A stretch of DNA of 64,000 nucleotides, from assembly GCA_038212095.1 (NCBI GenBank), contig JBBQUW010000004.1, positions 83,069-147,068 of the forward strand, in the 5' to 3' direction. The DNA comes from JAICYJ01 sp038212095. GTDB taxonomy: Bacteria > Actinomycetota > Thermoleophilia > Gaiellales > JAICJC01. The translations under genes were made by a program, and so were the position numbers. This document shows, piece after piece, positions 54,934 to 63,303 of this stretch. A model generated the notes under the pieces. That model saw only the letters and a list, made by a program, of their open reading frames with translations, had not been told where the DNA came from and made no database searches. Position 1 is the first letter of the stretch, and every line of letters begins with the position of its first letter.

Positions 54934-56042
54934 ATCAGTTCCTCCACGGTGGGGACTTGGCCTTCGTCGGTGATCACGAACGTGTTCTCGGGATCCCAGA
55001 AGAGTTGCACGGACTCACCTCGCAGCAGGTGACGGGCGCCACGACCGGCGTTCTGCACGATCGCCACCAGCTCGTCTCCGGATGGGGTGTCGATGATGTA
55101 CTGGGTGCTGACGCCGATGTAGCTGACGTCGCGGATGGTACCGGACAGTCGGTTCGCGCCGGCCTCGGCCGGCTCGGATGCCGGAAGCAGGCGCGCCTTC
55201 TCCGGGCGCACGCCGATCCGCACCTGGCGTGGCGCATCCTTGAGCAGATCCGCCGGCACGGCGACGCTCGATCCATCAGCCAGACGCACGTGGCCGCCAT
55301 CCTCGATGGTGGCGGTGACCATGTTCGAGACGCCCAGGAAGCCGGCCACGAACGCCGTTCGCGGCTGCTCGTAGAGCTCCACCGGCGGCCCGATCTGCTC
55401 GATCTGTCCCTGGTTCATGACGGCGATCCGGTCGGCCATCGTCATCGCCTCTTCCTGGTCATGCGTGACGTGGATGAAGGTGATGTTGACCTCGGTCTGG
55501 ATCCGCTTCAGCTCGATCTGCATCTGCTTGCGCAGCTTCAGGTCGAGCGCTCCCAGCGGCTCGTCCAGCAGCAGCACGCGGGGCTTGTTGATCAAGGCCC
55601 GGGCAAGGGCCACCCGCTGCGCCTGTCCGCCGGAGAGCTGGGTGGGCTTGCGCTTCTCGAACCCGGACAGCTGCACCAGTTCGAGCATGTCGGGCACCTG
55701 CTTGGCGACCTCGTGCTTGGAGGCGCCCCGCTGGCGGATGCCAAAGGCGACGTTGTCGAAGATGTTCATGTGCGGGAACAGGGCGTAGTTCTGGAACACC
55801 GTGTTGACCTCGCGCTTGTACGGCGGCAGCCCGGTGACGTTCTGCTCGCCGAGGTACACCGTGCCTGCCGTGGGCTCCTCGAAGCCCCCGATCATGCGCA
55901 GCGTGGTGGTCTTGCCGCACCCGGAGGGGCCGAGCAGCGCGACGAACCCACCGCGGTCGAAGGACAGCGAGAGGTCATCGACCGCCTTCACGTCGCCGAA
56001 CTGTTTGGTCACCCGCTCGAGGCGGACGTCGGGCTGATCCAC
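54930..56042 (-). CDS. potA: polyamine-type ABC transporter ATPase (PotA-like)
   Basis: The 370-residue ATPase has Walker A GPSGCGKTT, the Q-loop region FQNYALFPHMNIFDNVAFG, signature LSGGQAQRVALARAL, Walker B VLLLDEPLGALD, and the TOBE regulatory domain at the C-terminus (FVAGFLGVSNMV, VRIGVRPEKARL). It powers the importer formed by PotB and PotC. GTG 56042 lies six bases after AAGGAG. A TTGACA promoter lies just upstream. The four pot genes overlap or nearly so and are divergent from an Lrp-type regulator. Confidence 0.94.
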   Translation of the reverse strand: MDQPDVRLERVTKQFGDVKAVDDLSLSFDRGGFVALLGPSGCGKTTTLRMIGGFEEPTAGTVYLGEQNVTGLPPYKREVNTVFQNYALFPHMNIFDNVAFGIRQRGASKHEVAKQVPDMLELVQLSGFEKRKPTQLSGGQAQRVALARALINKPRVLLLDEPLGALDLKLRKQMQIELKRIQTEVNITFIHVTHDQEEAMTMADRIAVMNQGQIEQIGPPVELYEQPRTAFVAGFLGVSNMVTATIEDGGHVRLADGSSVAVPADLLKDAPRQVRIGVRPEKARLLPASEPAEAGANRLSGTIRDVSYIGVSTQYIIDTPSGDELVAIVQNAGRGARHLLRGESVQLFWDPENTFVITDEGQVPTVEELI

Positions 56043-56077
56043 TCATGCTCCTTGGGAGTGCAAGACGGTCGTGTTAG

Positions 56078-56105
56078 CGTATATCGTGGAAATTGCGCCT
56101 GTCAA
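56078..56105 (-). promoter_or_regulatory. sigma-70 promoter of the potADBC operon
   Basis: On the minus strand, TTGACA (56105-56100) and TATACG (56083-56078) are 16 bases apart. This predicts a start about 28 bases before the potA GTG, leaving room for its AAGGAG site. The -35 is a perfect consensus. The region is shared with the divergent Lrp gene. Confidence 0.7.
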
Positions 56106-56150
56106 CTGCGAACTTCGCACGTGCGGGCTCGATTACGGAGAGGATCCGGC

Positions 56151-56603
56151 GTGAAGCTCGACAGCACAGACAGGCAGATCATCGAGAGTCTACAGCGAGA
56201 CGGCCGCCGGGCCTTCACCGTACTGGCGCGCGAGCTCGGCATCTCTGAGGCGGCGGTGCGGGCGCGGGTGCGAAAGCTCACCTCGGCCGGGGTGATCGAC
56301 GTCGTGGCGGTGACCAACCCGCTGATGGTCGGATTCGACGTGATGGCGATCGTCGGCATCCAGGCCAACAGCAACCTGGAGCAGATCGCCGATCTCGTCT
56401 CGACCTGGGATGAGACCAGCTACGTGGTGATCCTGTCGGGCAGCTTCGACCTGATGGTCGAGATCGTGTGCGCCGACAACCATCACCTGCTGAAGCTGGT
56501 GCAGCGGATCCGCGACGTTCCTGGCGTCAAGTCCACCGAGACGTTCATGTACCTCGATCTGCACAAGCAGACGTTCGCCTGGGGCACGCGGCCGTCCACG
56601 TAG
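56151..56603 (+). CDS. Lrp/AsnC-family transcriptional regulator
   Basis: The 150-residue regulator begins LDSTDRQIIESLQRDGRRAFT and has the helix-turn-helix ELGISEAAVRARVRKLTSAGVI. The ligand-sensing RAM domain follows (VMAIVGIQANSNLEQIADLV, YVVILSGSFDLMVEIVC, VPGVKSTETFMYLDL). Such proteins control amino-acid and amine uptake and use. It is divergent from potADBC across 108 bases and is the obvious candidate to regulate it. GTG 56151 follows GGAGAGGA. Confidence 0.92.
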   Translation: MKLDSTDRQIIESLQRDGRRAFTVLARELGISEAAVRARVRKLTSAGVIDVVAVTNPLMVGFDVMAIVGIQANSNLEQIADLVSTWDETSYVVILSGSFDLMVEIVCADNHHLLKLVQRIRDVPGVKSTETFMYLDLHKQTFAWGTRPST

Positions 56604-56608
56604 CGCGC

Positions 56609-57442
56609 TCAGCCGGCGATGCGGGCCGCCAGCCGACCGGCGCCGATCAGCTCGGCGTGGGCGGCCGCCCCGGGCCGGTCGAGCCGACTGTCGGCGGGCA
56701 GCGAGAGGGGGGCGCTGGCGTCCATCGTCGCCACTCGCAGGTACAGCTCGAGCAGCGGGTCGGCCAGCGCCTCGCACTGCCGCGGGGTCAGCGTCTCTCG
56801 GCTCTCGACCGCCCGGCGCAGCGAGCCGTGGCGTTCCAGCAGCAGCGCGGCCGTCTTGGCGCCGATCCCGCGCGCGCCGGGGATGCCGTCCGATGGGTCG
56901 CCGCGTAGGGCGATGAAGTCCGGTACCTGGTCAGGCGTCACTCCATAGCGATCGCGTACCTCGACCGGGCCGATCCGGGCGGGAGGGCGCCCACCTGTCT
57001 GCGGCGCCAGGATCGTGACCCGGGCAGATGGAAGCTGGTAGGCGTCGCGATCGGAGGTGACCAGCAACGCCGTGCCACCATCCGCCGCCTCGGCCCGGGC
57101 CGCCGCTGCCAGGAAGTCGTCCGCCTCGTATCCGCCCGCCGACGCGTTGGCAAACCCGAACGCCTCGATCAGTCGCGGCAGCCGCTCGAGCTGCTCGACG
57201 ATCTCGGGCTCGAACGGCGGTCGGTGAGCCTGGTACGCCGGAAGCTCGAGGTGGCGGTACGTGGGCACGCCGGGCGTGTCCCAGCACGCCAGCACCGCAC
57301 GCGGCTGCTCGGCGGCGAGCAGCACCAGCAGCGTGTTGGCGAATCCCACCAGAGCGTTGATCGGCCGCTCACCCGCCCCCTCGATCGGTGGCAGAGCGTG
57401 GTAGGCGCGGTGGGCGAGCGAGTCGCCATCGAGCACGAGCAA
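56609..57442 (-). CDS. 5'-3' exonuclease (FEN/Pol I N-domain family)
   Basis: The 277-residue nuclease corresponds to the N-terminal domain of DNA polymerase I as a separate protein. It has LVLDGDSLAHRAYHALP, a helical arch region (YQAHRPPFEPEIVEQLERLP), AGGYEADDFLAAAA and LVTSDRDAYQL metal-binding acids. IALRGDPSDGIPGARGIGAKTAALLL is the H3TH DNA-binding motif. It removes RNA primers or flaps. No ATG is available. TTG 57442 is the first listed start and GTG 57436 is close, so the true N-terminus is uncertain. It lies 17 bases after argF. Confidence 0.9.
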   Translation of the reverse strand: MLVLDGDSLAHRAYHALPPIEGAGERPINALVGFANTLLVLLAAEQPRAVLACWDTPGVPTYRHLELPAYQAHRPPFEPEIVEQLERLPRLIEAFGFANASAGGYEADDFLAAAARAEAADGGTALLVTSDRDAYQLPSARVTILAPQTGGRPPARIGPVEVRDRYGVTPDQVPDFIALRGDPSDGIPGARGIGAKTAALLLERHGSLRRAVESRETLTPRQCEALADPLLELYLRVATMDASAPLSLPADSRLDRPGAAAHAELIGAGRLAARIAG

Positions 57443-57459
57443 CGGCTGTCGGTCGGTGG

Positions 57460-58389
57460 TCAGGCCATGACCATAGCGAGCAGCGCCTTCTGCGTGTGCA
57501 GTCGATTCTCGGCCTCGTCCCAGGCTGCCGATCGGGGGCCGTGCAGGATCTCGCGGGTGATCTCCTGACCGTAGTGCGCCGGCAGGCAGTGCAGCACGAT
57601 CGCCTCCGCGGCGGCGTGAGATAGCAGCACCGTGTCCACACGGTAGGGGGTCAGGTTGACGATCCGCTGCTCCCGCTCGGCCTCCTGCCCCATGCTTGTC
57701 CAGACGTCGGTGACCACAGCGTCGGCACCGTGCACCGCCTCGACCGGGTCATCCAGCAGCGTCACGTCGCCGGCGGCGGCCAGCACCAGCGGATCGGGCT
57801 CATAGCCAAGCGGTGTCGCCACCGAGATCCGCATCCCCATCAGGCCGGCGGCGGTGATCAGCGAGTGGCAGACGTTGTTGCAGCCGTCACCCACCCAAGC
57901 CAGACGCCGCCCCTCCAAGTCCCCCAGCCGCTCTCGCAATGTCTGCACGTCGGCCAGCGCCTGGCAGGGGTGGTGGCTGTCGGTGAGGCCGTTGATCACC
58001 GGCACGTCGGCAGCATCTGCGAGCGCCTGCACATCGCTGTGCGCACGCGCCCGGATCATGATCGCATCCACGTACCGGGCCAGGACGACGCCGGTGTCCT
58101 CGATCGATTCGCCGCGACCCAGCTGCATCTCGGCCGCCGAGAGGTTGACCGCAACGCCGCCAAGCTGGGTGATGCCGACCTCGAACGAGACGCGCGTGCG
58201 GGTGGAGGCTTTTTGGAAGATCATCGCCAGGGTGCGTCCCGGCAGCAAGCGGTGGGACACGCCCTCCGCCTGCAGCCGCTTCAGCTGGTCGGCCAGATCG
58301 AGCAGCGCGACCAGATCGTCGCGCGATAGTTGGTCGATCGAGAGCAGGTCGCGGCCGGTCATCGGCGTGGTGGCTGCGGGCGACGGCAT
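57460..58389 (-). CDS. argF: ornithine carbamoyltransferase
   Basis: This enzyme catalyses carbamoyl phosphate plus ornithine to citrulline, step six of arginine synthesis. With ATG 58389 it has 309 residues. It has the carbamoyl-phosphate motif KASTRTRVSFE, GLTDSHHPCQALAD, VGDGCNNVCHSL, the DVWTSMGQE loop and the ornithine motif HCLPAH. The upstream frame to 58932 has no coding character and holds the operator. No Shine-Dalgarno exists. CATACT is six bases upstream, so the transcript is probably leaderless. ArgR-like repeats overlap the promoter. It is followed by the exonuclease gene. Confidence 0.94.
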   Translation of the reverse strand: MPSPAATTPMTGRDLLSIDQLSRDDLVALLDLADQLKRLQAEGVSHRLLPGRTLAMIFQKASTRTRVSFEVGITQLGGVAVNLSAAEMQLGRGESIEDTGVVLARYVDAIMIRARAHSDVQALADAADVPVINGLTDSHHPCQALADVQTLRERLGDLEGRRLAWVGDGCNNVCHSLITAAGLMGMRISVATPLGYEPDPLVLAAAGDVTLLDDPVEAVHGADAVVTDVWTSMGQEAEREQRIVNLTPYRVDTVLLSHAAAEAIVLHCLPAHYGQEITREILHGPRSAAWDEAENRLHTQKALLAMVMA

Positions 58390-58390
58390 T

Positions 58391-58424
58391 GCATGAGTAT
58401 GCCATTCATATGCATGAGTATGCA
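58391..58424. promoter_or_regulatory. ArgR-like operator overlapping the argF promoter
   Basis: The 12-mer GCATGAGTATGC occurs twice exactly, at 58391-58402 and 58412-58423, 21 bases (two helical turns) apart. Each copy is a near-palindrome, with CATTCATATGC between them. This matches the tandem-box layout of arginine repressor sites. On the minus strand the same DNA holds TTGCAT, 18 bases and CATACT, a plausible promoter ending six bases before the argF ATG. ArgR would block it. Confidence 0.65.
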
Positions 58425-58511
58425 AACCAGCGGCGGCGATACCGCCGCGGCAGGCACCGCCACACCGCCTGCATTCTCCAGGGACGAACCGTCCGAACGG
58501 GAGCTCGGGCT

Positions 58512-58649
58512 TTAGTTGATCAGGCTGCCGGCCACCGCGGCGGCCAGGCAGGCAACAGCCAGCGCTGACAGCAGCAGGTTGACCGGGCGCATGCCGGCGT
58601 CCGTGAGCGCTTCGGCGGCGGTACGGCGGGGGGAGGCTGTGGGCGTCAT
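58512..58649 (-). CDS. possible small membrane protein, 45 aa
   Basis: A short frame has a polar N-terminus (TPTASPRRTAAEALTDAG) and one hydrophobic helix (LLLSALAVACLAAAVAGSL). No good Shine-Dalgarno is present. The composition is what random GC-rich DNA might also give. It fills part of the otherwise gene-free stretch 58425-58928, in which I see no other feature. Confidence 0.3.
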   Translation of the reverse strand: MTPTASPRRTAAEALTDAGMRPVNLLLSALAVACLAAAVAGSLIN

Positions 58650-58928
58650 CGGGGTGGCTGCTTGGCAAGCGAGAGGGCCGGAACCGGCACGTCGCTCGGC
58701 CCGCGGCGCCGCCGCCTCGCGGTAGCCGACGCCACGCGACGTGGTTATTGCACCCACCGGACGCCGACGAGATCTCAATGCAGCAGGCGACCGCCGCGCT
58801 GCGGCGGTTGGGTGGTCGGGGCGGTGGGTGCGCTGGGCGCGTCGGCGCTCGAGCGGGGCGGGGCGGCGGGAGAACCCTGATCCTCAGCGTGCGGCCGGCG
58901 TCGGAACTCGCCGCGCGACCGCGCGATG

Positions 58929-60011
58929 TCACTCGCGGTCGAGTCGCGGCCCGGGTCTCGGCGCAGGATGATCGGCTGGTCGCTCACGCCCCGGGTAATC
59001 GGCAGCCGGGGCCGCTGACTGTAGCGGCGGCCGCTCATCCTCGATCCGCGTCCGCGGGCGGACGGCCTGAGCCCCGTAGCGGGCCCAGCGCAGCAGCAGG
59101 ATCACCGATCCCACCAGCGCGGTGGCGGTGCCGACGGCGAAGAACGCCACGCCCAGCGCGATCGCCTGCTCGGGGGTCGTCGAGTTGCGCAGGAACGAGA
59201 CGAACACGGCCTCGCGTACGCCGATCCCGTTCAGCGACACGGGCAGGATCAGGGCGGCGAACAGCACCGGCCCGGCGGCGAAGATCTCGGCCACCGGCAC
59301 GTGCAGTCCCAGTGCCCGCACGAGCATCCAGATCGTCCCCACCCGCACGGCCTGCACGCACAGCGCCAGGCAAGAGACGGCGGCCAGCGTCGCACGGTGC
59401 GTGCGATAGGCGTGCAGCGCGTCGTAGAAACGCTGCCCGGCCGCCAGCTGCCGTCCTGCCACCCGCGGCTCCAGGTAGCGAGCCGCCAGACCGCGCAGGC
59501 GACCCGAGAACAGCAGCCCGAGCATCGTCAGCGCCGCCAGGCCAAAGATCGCCTCGGCCACCGCCACCTCGGGCCCGCCGGCGCCGCGACCTCCCGCCGC
59601 GTAGGCCAACACCGCCAGCGCCACCAGCGAGACGACGCCGACGAGGCGGTCGATCAGCACGGAGGCAACCGCTTCTGGCGCAGCCTGGGTGCGGCGCCCG
59701 AGCTCGACCGCCCGCACGGCGTCGCCGCCGATCGCCGCCGGCAGGAACTGACCCAGAAACAGTGCCACGAAGTACGTCCTGGTCAGCCACGCGATAGGCA
59801 CCTCCAGGCCCTTGGCGCTCAGCAGCAGCCGCCAGCGCCAGGCCATCATCGGCACCGTTGCGATGTTCACGAGCGTGGCCGCCACCACCCACCGGGCGTC
59901 CGCGTTCGAGAGCGTGTGCCAGATGTCCGTCGGATCGGTGAACCAGAGGAGCGCCGCAAACACCGCCGCCGAGACTGCGGTGCCGAGCCCGACCCGCAGC
60001 CTGCGGCTCAT
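58929..60011 (-). CDS. UPF0104 / lysylphosphatidylglycerol-synthase-like transmembrane protein
   Basis: The 360-residue protein has about eight hydrophobic segments. It matches the MprF N-terminal (flippase-like) / AglD family pattern: MAWRWRLLLSAKGL, FLGQFLPAAIGGDAVRAVELGR, VLIDRLVGVVSLVALAVLAY and LPVSLNGIGVREAVFV. No catalytic LPG-synthase domain is attached. Such proteins accompany polar-lipid-linked sugar pathways and may flip or transfer lipid-linked sugars. The start overlaps the DegT stop by 4 bases, making it the last gene of the sugar operon. Confidence 0.85.
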   Translation of the reverse strand: MSRRLRVGLGTAVSAAVFAALLWFTDPTDIWHTLSNADARWVVAATLVNIATVPMMAWRWRLLLSAKGLEVPIAWLTRTYFVALFLGQFLPAAIGGDAVRAVELGRRTQAAPEAVASVLIDRLVGVVSLVALAVLAYAAGGRGAGGPEVAVAEAIFGLAALTMLGLLFSGRLRGLAARYLEPRVAGRQLAAGQRFYDALHAYRTHRATLAAVSCLALCVQAVRVGTIWMLVRALGLHVPVAEIFAAGPVLFAALILPVSLNGIGVREAVFVSFLRNSTTPEQAIALGVAFFAVGTATALVGSVILLLRWARYGAQAVRPRTRIEDERPPLQSAAPAADYPGRERPADHPAPRPGPRLDRE

Positions 60012-61210
60012 CGCGTGAACGCGCCGTGCAGCTTCCGCAGCGCGGCCAGCACGTCGTCAACGTCCGTCGCGCGGTGTGCTGCAGACAGTGGGAGCGAGAG
60101 CACCATCGCACCTGCCGCCTCGGTGGCCGGCAGCGAGACCGCCGGCAGGTTGCTGCGGTACCACGACAGCGTGTGCACGGGCAGAAAATGCAGCCCGGTG
60201 GCGATGTTCTCTGCCATCAGCGCCGCGGCGTAGCGGTCGCGGTCGGCTCCCGCCAGCCGCGGGTCGATCCGCACCACGTACAGGTGATGGGCGTGACGGC
60301 CGAACGAGGGCCGCTCGATGGGCGCGATCCCGGCCATCTGCGACAGGCCCTGGTCGTACTGGGCGACCAACATCGCGCGGTCGGCATGGAAGGCGTCGAT
60401 GCGATCGATCTTCGGCAGCGCGACGGCGGCCTGCAGGTCGGCGAGGTTCGCCTTGAAACCGGGCAGCAGCACGTCGTAGTGGCCCAGCATGCGGGTCTGC
60501 TGACGGCGCCAGGGATCGCGCGTGATGCCCTGGGCTCGCAGCAGCCGCAGGCGCTCGGCGCCCTCGTCCGAGGCGGTGGTGATCACGCCTCCTTCGCCGC
60601 CCGCCAAGCTCTTGGTCGCGTACAGCGAGAAGCAGGTGAAGTCGCCGATGGCGCCGACCTTGCGACTGCCGACGGTCGTCTCGACGGCGTGGGCGGCGTC
60701 CTCCACCACCGTCAGGCCGTGGTCGGCTGCCAATCGTTCGATCGCGTCCATGTCACAGGGCGCTCCGGCGAAGTGCACCGGCAGCAGCGCCCGCGTGCGC
60801 GGGCCGATCGCGGCCGCAAGCGCGCCGGGATCGACGTTCAGCGTGCCGGGATCGACATCGGCGAACACGGGTCGTGCACCGGCGTGGATGATCGCGTTCG
60901 TGGTCGCCGGCCAGGTGAAGGAGCTGGTCACGACCTCATCGCCCTCGCCGATGCCGGCCGCGAGCAGGGCCAGGTGCAGGGCGGTGGTGCAGGAGGAGGT
61001 CGCGATCGCATGCGGCGCGCCGACGTAGGCAGCGAACCGTTGCTCGAGCTCTCGCGCCCGCGGGCCGCTGGTCAGCCACCCCGAGCGCAGCGTCTCGATC
61101 ACCGACTCGATCTCCTCGTCGCCCATCACCGGAGGCGAGAACGAGAGCAGGGTGTCGCGGACGGGTGTGCCGCCATCGATCGCCAGGGTTGAAGGTTTGG
61201 TGCTGCTCAT
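60008..61210 (-). CDS. DegT/DnrJ/EryC1-family sugar aminotransferase
   Basis: The 400-residue PLP enzyme transfers an amino group to an NDP-keto-sugar. It has GWLTSGPRARELEQRFAAYVG, ATSSCTTALHLALLAAGIGEGDEV, VEDAAHAVET and the Schiff-base Lys200 in SLYATKSLAGGEGG, followed by PGFKANLADLQAAVALP. The expected substrate is the 4-keto sugar from the dehydratase-like gene upstream. ATG 61210 overlaps the ATP-grasp stop by 4 bases. A longer frame to 61525 is shadow coding. Confidence 0.93.
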   Translation of the reverse strand: MSSTKPSTLAIDGGTPVRDTLLSFSPPVMGDEEIESVIETLRSGWLTSGPRARELEQRFAAYVGAPHAIATSSCTTALHLALLAAGIGEGDEVVTSSFTWPATTNAIIHAGARPVFADVDPGTLNVDPGALAAAIGPRTRALLPVHFAGAPCDMDAIERLAADHGLTVVEDAAHAVETTVGSRKVGAIGDFTCFSLYATKSLAGGEGGVITTASDEGAERLRLLRAQGITRDPWRRQQTRMLGHYDVLLPGFKANLADLQAAVALPKIDRIDAFHADRAMLVAQYDQGLSQMAGIAPIERPSFGRHAHHLYVVRIDPRLAGADRDRYAAALMAENIATGLHFLPVHTLSWYRSNLPAVSLPATEAAGAMVLSLPLSAAHRATDVDDVLAALRKLHGAFTR

Positions 61211-62352
61211 TCGACCTCGATCCGGACCGCCTCGACAGCCGTTCGCGCCCGATCCAGTGCCTCGTCCCGGGTCGCTCCCCGGGTGATCACATAGCCGGCG
61301 CGGTCGATCGCGGTGCGCAGGGGCGGGTACCGGTGCCCGGGCACATGATAGAAGGTGACCGGCGCCGGCCCGTCGGTCGACACGAGCGTCCCTTCGGGGG
61401 CGGCGAGGAACTCGATCACGCAGGCGCCGTCGGGCCGCGCGGTGAGTGCCTCGCGACCGACCTGCTGCCCGACCGCGGTCCGCACCGATGCCTCTGCCAG
61501 GTCGACGCCGGTCGCCAACCGGCACAGCTCGGAATCGTGCCCTCCGCCCAGCCGGGCGGCCACCTCCATGATCACCGGGCCGTTGGCAGAGAGGATCATC
61601 TGCACGTAGCTCGGTCCCTGCCGGATGCCGAGCGCCTCCACCGCCGCGCCTGCGACGGCGATCGCCGCCGCGTCGTCATGGCCGCTGGGGTAGACGTGGC
61701 GGCGGGCGACGCCCGGGGCGCCCTGGAAGTGCTCGCGGGCGGTGACCGCCACCGGCAAGAAGTGGCCGTCGAGCGAGAAGCCGTTCACGGTCACCTCGGG
61801 ACCTTCCACGAACAGCTCGAAGAGCGCCCGGCCGCTGCGCGATGCCAGCCGCGCTCGTTGCGTGGCGGCCTCCAGCTCGCCGGCGCCGCTGACGATGCTC
61901 ATCGCCCGCTGACCCTGGCGGTCGCTGGCCTTGACCACGCACGGATAGCCGGGCGCCGTCGCCGTCGACCACGGCGGCTGTGGAACGGCGGCCTCGGCCA
62001 GCGCATCGCGTTGTGCGATCTTGCTGGTGGCGCGGAGCGCGGTGGGCACGTCCAGCGGGTGGGGCAGGCCGAGATCCGCGGCCACGTAGGCGGCGATCCG
62101 CACCGGCCAGTCGGTGCCGGGGGCGATCAGTCCCGCGGCGGCGTGCTCGCGCGCGGCTCGGCGAACACCCTCGGTGTCCTCGCTCGACACCTCGACGTCG
62201 CCCAGCCCGGGAGCGCTGTCACAGATCAGCGGCCGGATGCCAAGGCGCAGCGCAGCGTCGACGGCGTGGCGCTGGGCGGGACCGCCCCCGAGGACGATCA
62301 GCGTCAGACGGTCTGGGCCGTCTGCTCGCCCGACAGAACCTTCTGCCACCAT
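61207..62352 (-). CDS. ATP-grasp domain protein (amino-acid or sugar ligase-like)
   Basis: The protein of about 380 residues has a pre-ATP-grasp Rossmann-like start (LIVLGGGPAQRHAVDAALRLGI) and ATP-grasp blocks. They are PCVVKASDRQGQRAMSIV, LFELFVEGPEVTVNGFSLDG and the metal-binding IMEVAARLGGGHDS. It resembles carbamoyl-phosphate-synthase-like ligases that join a carboxylate to an amine. In this operon it may attach an amino acid or acid to an amino sugar; that is inference. The start is unclear: ATG 62352 overlaps the dehydratase end by 49 bases, and a CTG at 62309 would give a neat CTGA overlap. Confidence 0.8.
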   Translation of the reverse strand: MVAEGSVGRADGPDRLTLIVLGGGPAQRHAVDAALRLGIRPLICDSAPGLGDVEVSSEDTEGVRRAAREHAAAGLIAPGTDWPVRIAAYVAADLGLPHPLDVPTALRATSKIAQRDALAEAAVPQPPWSTATAPGYPCVVKASDRQGQRAMSIVSGAGELEAATQRARLASRSGRALFELFVEGPEVTVNGFSLDGHFLPVAVTAREHFQGAPGVARRHVYPSGHDDAAAIAVAGAAVEALGIRQGPSYVQMILSANGPVIMEVAARLGGGHDSELCRLATGVDLAEASVRTAVGQQVGREALTARPDGACVIEFLAAPEGTLVSTDGPAPVTFYHVPGHRYPPLRTAIDRAGYVITRGATRDEALDRARTAVEAVRIEVE

Positions 62353-63299
62353 TGGGGGTTGTCGCGGTACCAGGTGATGGTGCGCTCCAGCCCGTCGGCG
62401 AACGCGATGTTGGACGTCCAGTCGAGCAGCCGCTCGGCCCGGTCGGTCGAGCCGATATGGCGGTCGACCTGGCCCGGGCGGTCGTCGATGTGCTGCTTGA
62501 GGCTGGACGGCTTGCCCAGCATCTCCAGGATCATGTCGGCGATCTGTTCCACCGACTCGTCGACCCCGGTGGCGACGTTGATCGTCTCGCCCACGATCCG
62601 GTCGAGCGGCACCTCGCATGCGCGTGTGATGGCCTCGGCGGTGTCGAACACATGCAGCCAGTCGCGGCTGGCGTGGCCGCCGCCGTGGATCGTCAGCGGC
62701 TTGTCCGTCAGCGCCTGGATGATGAACCGCGGGATCACCTTCTCGGGGTGCTGATAGGGGCCGTAGTTGTTGAACGGTCGGATCACGGTCACCGGCAAGC
62801 CGTAGGTGCACCAGTAGGAGTAGGCCAACCGATCGCCGCCCGCCTTGGTACCCGCATAGGGCGACCGCGGGTTGAGCGGGTGATCCTCGCTCATCGGGTC
62901 GGACTCTGCGGTGCCGTACACCTCCGACGACGAGATCAGGATGAAGCGCTCGACCGGCTGCTCACGGATCGCGTCCAGCAGCACCTGGGTGCCGACCACG
63001 TTGGTGGTGACGAACTCGGCGCCGCCCTGTTCGATCGATTTGGAGACGTGCGATTCGGCGGCGGCGTTGACGATCACATCGACGCCGTCCAGCGCCTCGG
63101 TCACGTCCTGAACGTCGCGGATGTCGCCCTTGATGAACCGCAGCCGCTCGTGACCGATCACGTCGTCGAGGTTCTCGAGGTTGCCGGCGTAGGTGAGCGC
63201 GTCCATCGTCACCACCTCGTGATCGGTGCGGTCGAGCAGGTACCGGATCATGTTCGAGGAGATGAACCCGGCGCCGCCGGTGACGAGGATTCGCTTCAT
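62304..63299 (-). CDS. NDP-sugar 4,6-dehydratase-like SDR protein (RmlB/LegB-like)
   Basis: The 331-residue extended SDR enzyme has the NAD motif TGGAGFISS at residues 7-15, MDALTYAGNLENL as in RmlB, and the catalytic YAGTK (Tyr148, Lys152). The motif that is TDEVYG in RmlB reads SSSEVYG, and the RPFNNYGPYQHPEKVIPRFI block resembles LegB/UXS relatives, so the exact sugar is uncertain. It would make an NDP-4-keto-6-deoxy sugar for the aminotransferase downstream. ATG 63299 lies 4 bases after the GT2 stop. Confidence 0.85.
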   Translation of the reverse strand: MKRILVTGGAGFISSNMIRYLLDRTDHEVVTMDALTYAGNLENLDDVIGHERLRFIKGDIRDVQDVTEALDGVDVIVNAAAESHVSKSIEQGGAEFVTTNVVGTQVLLDAIREQPVERFILISSSEVYGTAESDPMSEDHPLNPRSPYAGTKAGGDRLAYSYWCTYGLPVTVIRPFNNYGPYQHPEKVIPRFIIQALTDKPLTIHGGGHASRDWLHVFDTAEAITRACEVPLDRIVGETINVATGVDESVEQIADMILEMLGKPSSLKQHIDDRPGQVDRHIGSTDRAERLLDWTSNIAFADGLERTITWYRDNPQWWQKVLSGEQTAQTV

Positions 63300-63303
63300 G
63301 TGC

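Noticed and set aside
58748..59797. 349-aa plus-strand Pro/Arg-rich frame
   Set aside because: Antisense to the UPF0104-like membrane gene. Low-complexity shadow.
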